Made by a program: the position numbers and the translations under genes
Origin: an uncultured Bacteroidales bacterium
Lineage (GTDB): Bacteria; Bacteroidota; Bacteroidia; Bacteroidales; Paludibacteraceae
Assembly: GCA_903873355.1 (NCBI GenBank)
Contig: CAIQOG010000523.1
Location: 1-9,317, forward strand
DNA: 9,317 nt
Direction: 5' to 3'
The notes under the pieces: model-generated
The model's database searches: none
The model's input: the letters and a program-made list of their open reading frames with translations, nothing else
Told to the model about the DNA's origin: nothing
Part shown: in pieces, positions 7,561-9,317 of the stretch
How the letters are laid out: each line of letters opens with the position of its first letter
Numbering within the stretch: position 1 is the stretch's first letter

Positions 7561-7605
7561 TCTGACATGCGAGCTTGCCTGACGGCAGACAGGTTCCATG
7601 TGACA
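7561..7605. repeat. Imperfect palindrome with GAGCTTGCCTG / CAGACAGGTTC arms
   Basis: GAGCTTGCCTG (7571-7581) and CAGACAGGTTC (7586-7596) can fold around the loop ACGG with two G-U pairs and one mismatch. The stem is extended by CATG (7566-7569) pairing with CATG (7597-7600), with one bulged C at 7570. Weaker complementarity reaches 7561 and 7605. It is richer in G and C than its surroundings and has no T run on either side, so it looks like a repeat element rather than a terminator for nhaD. Confidence 0.5.
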
Positions 7606-7694
7606 ACTAACTAAAAAATAAATATGAACGCATGAAATACAGAAAATCACGTAAATGATATGTTAATTGCGGATAATCATTTTGATTTATCTAT

Positions 7695-8972
7695 TTAAGA
7701 AGAGAAATATTGAAAAGCCAGGTATACCACCGCACCTGCAAAATATCCCAATAAAGCCAACCAACTGATTTTCTTTACATACCAAAAGAAATTAATTTTT
7801 TCCATACCCATGGCAGCCACTCCCGCAGCTGAACCGATAATAAGGATACTGCCTCCTGTACCGGCGCAATAGGCCAAAAATTCCCATATAAAATGATCCA
7901 TCGGGTATTGATTAAGAGAGTACATACCTTGAGCGGCAGCTACCAGCGGCACATTATCCACCACCGAAGATAAAAGTCCGGTAGAAAGCACAACGACCCG
8001 CAAATCGCCGATTGATTTTGTCAGCCACTCGGCTAAATAAACCAGCACTCCTGCCGACTGCAAAGCTGCCACCGCCAGCAAAATTCCAAGAAAAAATAAG
8101 ATGGTAGGAATATCGATATTTTGAAGTGCATTGACCAGAGTCAAATGTTTTTTCTTTTTTACATCCCCTTTACTGTGCATCAGTTCGGTAATTACCCACA
8201 GTATGCCCACGCTGAAAAGCATACCTACAAAAGGCGGAAGATGGGTGAGCGTTTTGAAAACGGGAACAATAATCAGCGACAGAATTCCGGCAATCAGAAT
8301 TGTTTTTTGCTGCCTTTTGGTATGTTGTTTTTTGGAAAAATCAGTAGTAATGTTTAATCTGTCAACTTTGCCTTTCAGACTGAAAGTAACAGCAACCAGC
8401 GGCACAAGCAAACTAACCAGACTTGGCAGGAAGAGTTTCTGCATGATATTAGCACTCGAAATTTGTCCGCCAATCCACAGCATGGTGGTGGTTACGTCGC
8501 CAATGGGAGTCCAAGCACCGCCTGCATTGGCTGCAATAACGACAATCCCGACAAACAGCAGCCGGTCATTCTGATTGCGTATAAGTTTCCGCAACAGTGA
8601 TACCATTATAATAGTAGTGGTTAGATTATCAAGAATAGCCGACAGGAAAAACGATAGAAAACCAACAATCCAAATCAGAGTACGTTTATTCGTTGAATGA
8701 ATAAAATCGGTAATGATTTCGAAACCATCATGTGCATCGATCAGCTCCACTATTGCCATAGCACCCATCAGAAAGAACAGGATGCCCGAAATATCGCCCA
8801 AATGAGAAAGAAGTTGTTCGTTGACTAAGGATTTATCGGTTGAAGAAAGCATATAAACGGTCCACATCAAAACTCCTGTCAGTAAAGCCGGGGCCGTTTT
8901 ATTGACTTTCAGGTTATGCTCAAAAATAATTGCAGCGTAACCGAGAAGAAAGATGAGGATAAGAAAAAACAT
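7695..8972 (-). CDS. nhaD: NhaD-type Na+/H+ antiporter
   Basis: This 425-residue integral inner-membrane protein belongs to the NhaD branch of the ion-transporter superfamily, which exchanges cytoplasmic Na+ or Li+ for external protons and serves pH and sodium homeostasis. The sequence is almost entirely hydrophobic helices. Two discontinuous-helix motifs appear in each half: SAILDNLTTT (111-120) with AANAGGAWTPIGDVTT (147-162), and SSVVDNVPLVAA (335-346) with AGTGGSILIIGSAAGVA (370-386). The repeated Asp-Asn pairs (115-116 and 339-340) show the inverted two-fold repeat of the fold. A charged cytoplasmic loop (about 201-225, and KKKK at 272-275) separates the halves. The start at 8972 gives a helix directly from residue 2, as in homologues. 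The gene follows lepA by 108 bp of inverted-repeat DNA and may depend on lepA read-through, since I see no promoter there. No terminator lies directly behind it. Confidence 0.95.
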   Translation of the reverse strand: MFFLILIFLLGYAAIIFEHNLKVNKTAPALLTGVLMWTVYMLSSTDKSLVNEQLLSHLGDISGILFFLMGAMAIVELIDAHDGFEIITDFIHSTNKRTLIWIVGFLSFFLSAILDNLTTTIIMVSLLRKLIRNQNDRLLFVGIVVIAANAGGAWTPIGDVTTTMLWIGGQISSANIMQKLFLPSLVSLLVPLVAVTFSLKGKVDRLNITTDFSKKQHTKRQQKTILIAGILSLIIVPVFKTLTHLPPFVGMLFSVGILWVITELMHSKGDVKKKKHLTLVNALQNIDIPTILFFLGILLAVAALQSAGVLVYLAEWLTKSIGDLRVVVLSTGLLSSVVDNVPLVAAAQGMYSLNQYPMDHFIWEFLAYCAGTGGSILIIGSAAGVAAMGMEKINFFWYVKKISWLALLGYFAGAVVYLAFQYFSS

Positions 8973-9080
8973 TGGCCCCTAACCCCTAAAGGGGAATTAT
9001 ATTAGTACTGTCTTTGAAAAACACAATTAAACTATTTGTAGTAAATCAACCCAGTTCCCCTTTAAGGGGTTAGGGGCAAT
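8971..9080. repeat. Inverted repeat pair filling the lepA-nhaD junction
   Basis: The left arm (8971-8996, ATTGGCCCCTAACCCCTA then AAGGGGAA) and the right arm (9055-9080, TTCCCCTTTAAGGGGTTA then GGGGCAAT) are reverse complements except for one extra G and one extra T. Each arm also contains its own small dyad, CCCCTAAAGGGG or CCCCTTTAAGGGG. The arms are separated by 58 bp of A/T-rich DNA. The left arm ends within the nhaD start codon and the right arm touches the base before the lepA stop triplet, so the element makes up the whole intergenic space. On the mRNA, AGGGG from the left arm lies about 5 bases before the nhaD ATG. CCCCTAACCCC-type palindromes are, to my knowledge, frequent dispersed repeats in Bacteroidota. 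Confidence 0.8.
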
Positions 9081-9317
9081 TTAATCCAGCTTCAGCACTT
9101 CCAAAAACGCTTTCTGTGGAACTTCCACATTGCCGATTTGTTTCATGCGTTTTTTCCCTTTTTTCTGTTTTTCGAGCAGTTTTCGTTTACGGCTGATGTC
9201 ACCGCCATAACACTTGGCAGTCACATCTTTACGAACGGCTTTAATGGTTTCGCGCGAAATAATTTTTGCTCCGATAGCTGCCTGAACGGCGATATCAAAC
9301 TGTTGACGAGGAATCAA
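9081..9317 (-). CDS. lepA: Elongation factor 4 (LepA), C-terminal 79 codons (5' end outside window)
   Basis: The frame is open to the right edge and ends at TAA 9083-9081. The visible protein is the LepA-specific C-terminal domain, with [19 protein letters not shown], then [18 protein letters not shown] and [18 protein letters not shown]. These segments are nearly identical to E. coli LepA. LepA is a ribosome-dependent GTPase related to EF-G that acts on stalled or mistranslocated ribosomes and during 30S biogenesis; this domain reaches into the peptidyl-transferase centre. The codon at the window edge is TTG, which in homologues is an internal Leu before IPRQ, so it is not the start; about 500 further residues should lie to the right. 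It is upstream of nhaD on the same strand and may share its transcript. Confidence 0.97.
   Translation of the reverse strand: MIPRQQFDIAVQAAIGAKIISRETIKAVRKDVTAKCYGGDISRKRKLLEKQKKGKKRMKQIGNVEVPQKAFLEVLKLD

Larger units (their letters stand above)
7261..7682. repeat. Candidate MITE-like element bounded by 13-bp inverted repeats
   Basis: AAATGATTATCCG (7261-7273) and its exact reverse complement CGGATAATCATTT (7670-7682) bracket 422 bp. The hexamer TGATTT lies directly outside each end (7255-7260 and 7683-7688), as a target-site duplication would. The bracketed DNA contains both the nested palindrome and the 7561-7605 palindrome and encodes no protein, which would suit a non-autonomous element. 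The region is A/T-rich and TTTTGATTT also occurs at about 7212, so the flanking direct repeat may be coincidental. Confidence 0.35.
6675..7694. other. 1-kb gene-free region with promoter, hairpins and nested palindromes
   Basis: No frame here encodes a recognisable protein. From right to left it holds an imperfect palindrome (7561-7605), a higher-GC stretch (about 7515-7545, containing CGGCTTTGCCG), a nested double palindrome (7318-7466), a spaced inverted repeat TTCGGTCT/AGACCGAA (7155-7162 and 7191-7198), a terminator-like hairpin (7041-7081), a featureless A/T-rich stretch, and the promoter of the susC operon. The short motif TTTTGATTTA recurs at about 7213, 7253 and, without its first T run intact, near 7682. 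No tRNA, rRNA or CRISPR array is visible. The mosaic composition suggests insertion of repeat elements between nhaD and the susC operon. Confidence 0.7.

Noticed and set aside
7318..7605. CRISPR array or tandem repeat array
   Set aside because: The repeats are inverted pairs of different sequence, not regularly spaced direct repeats with unique spacers, and no cas gene is present.
7650..7682. AAATGAT/ATCATTT hairpin as terminator of nhaD
   Set aside because: The stem is only 7 bp of A/T-rich sequence with a long loop, and no T run follows it on the minus strand.
8121..8574. Two overlapping plus-strand frames inside nhaD
   Set aside because: They are antisense to the well-conserved central part of NhaD and lack family features; the NhaD reading is unambiguous.
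9315..9317. TTG at the window edge as an alternative start codon for the LepA fragment
   Set aside because: Homologous LepA proteins have Leu at this internal place before IPRQ; the gene is simply cut by the window.

Overview
The window reads as chromosomal DNA of a Bacteroidota bacterium, most likely of the order Bacteroidales. The evidence is two SusC/RagA-type TonB-dependent receptors with the N-terminal carboxypeptidase-regulatory-like extension, a SusD/RagB lipoprotein, A/T-rich gene leaders without clear Shine-Dalgarno sequences, and -7 boxes fitting the Bacteroides TAnnTTTG pattern. The genus cannot be named from this sequence. Every gene lies on the minus strand, so transcription runs from right to left.

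Right part (9317 to 7695): the C-terminal end of the translational GTPase LepA (EF-4), cut by the window edge, is followed by a complete NhaD-type Na+/H+ antiporter gene. The 108 bp between them is almost entirely a pair of inverted CCCCTAACCCC(T)AAAGGGG-type repeats that reach the first bases of nhaD and stop one base short of the lepA stop codon.

Middle (7694 to 6675): about 1 kb with no convincing gene but much structure. It holds an imperfect 35-45 bp palindrome, a 149 bp nested double palindrome (17 bp perfect inner arms, 25 bp outer arms with 21 matches), a 13 bp inverted repeat with a 6 bp direct repeat that brackets both, a terminator-like hairpin on the minus strand, and the promoter of the next operon. 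The palindromes look like a mobile or REP/MITE-like family, which cannot be confirmed from one copy.

Left part (6674 to 838): a four-gene operon, susC-like, susD-like, Ig-like-domain lipoprotein and Lipid_bd-like lipoprotein, with gaps of 29, 19 and 17 bp, a good promoter in front and a 14 bp stem-loop terminator behind. As I remember it, gene order and families match BT2264-BT2261 of Bacteroides thetaiotaomicron, a SusCD complex with two accessory surface lipoproteins. The four products should form one outer-membrane uptake machine: SusC is the TonB-driven barrel, SusD the lid, and the two small lipoproteins are surface accessory subunits. No glycan-degrading enzyme is present, so the cargo is open; oligopeptides are a reasonable guess.

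Far left (559 to 1): the first 186 codons of a second, different SusC-like receptor begin a new transcription unit with its own -7 box, and the gene runs out of the window. I see no clearly new multi-gene system. The points most worth checking are the repeat elements and the likely peptide-uptake operon.
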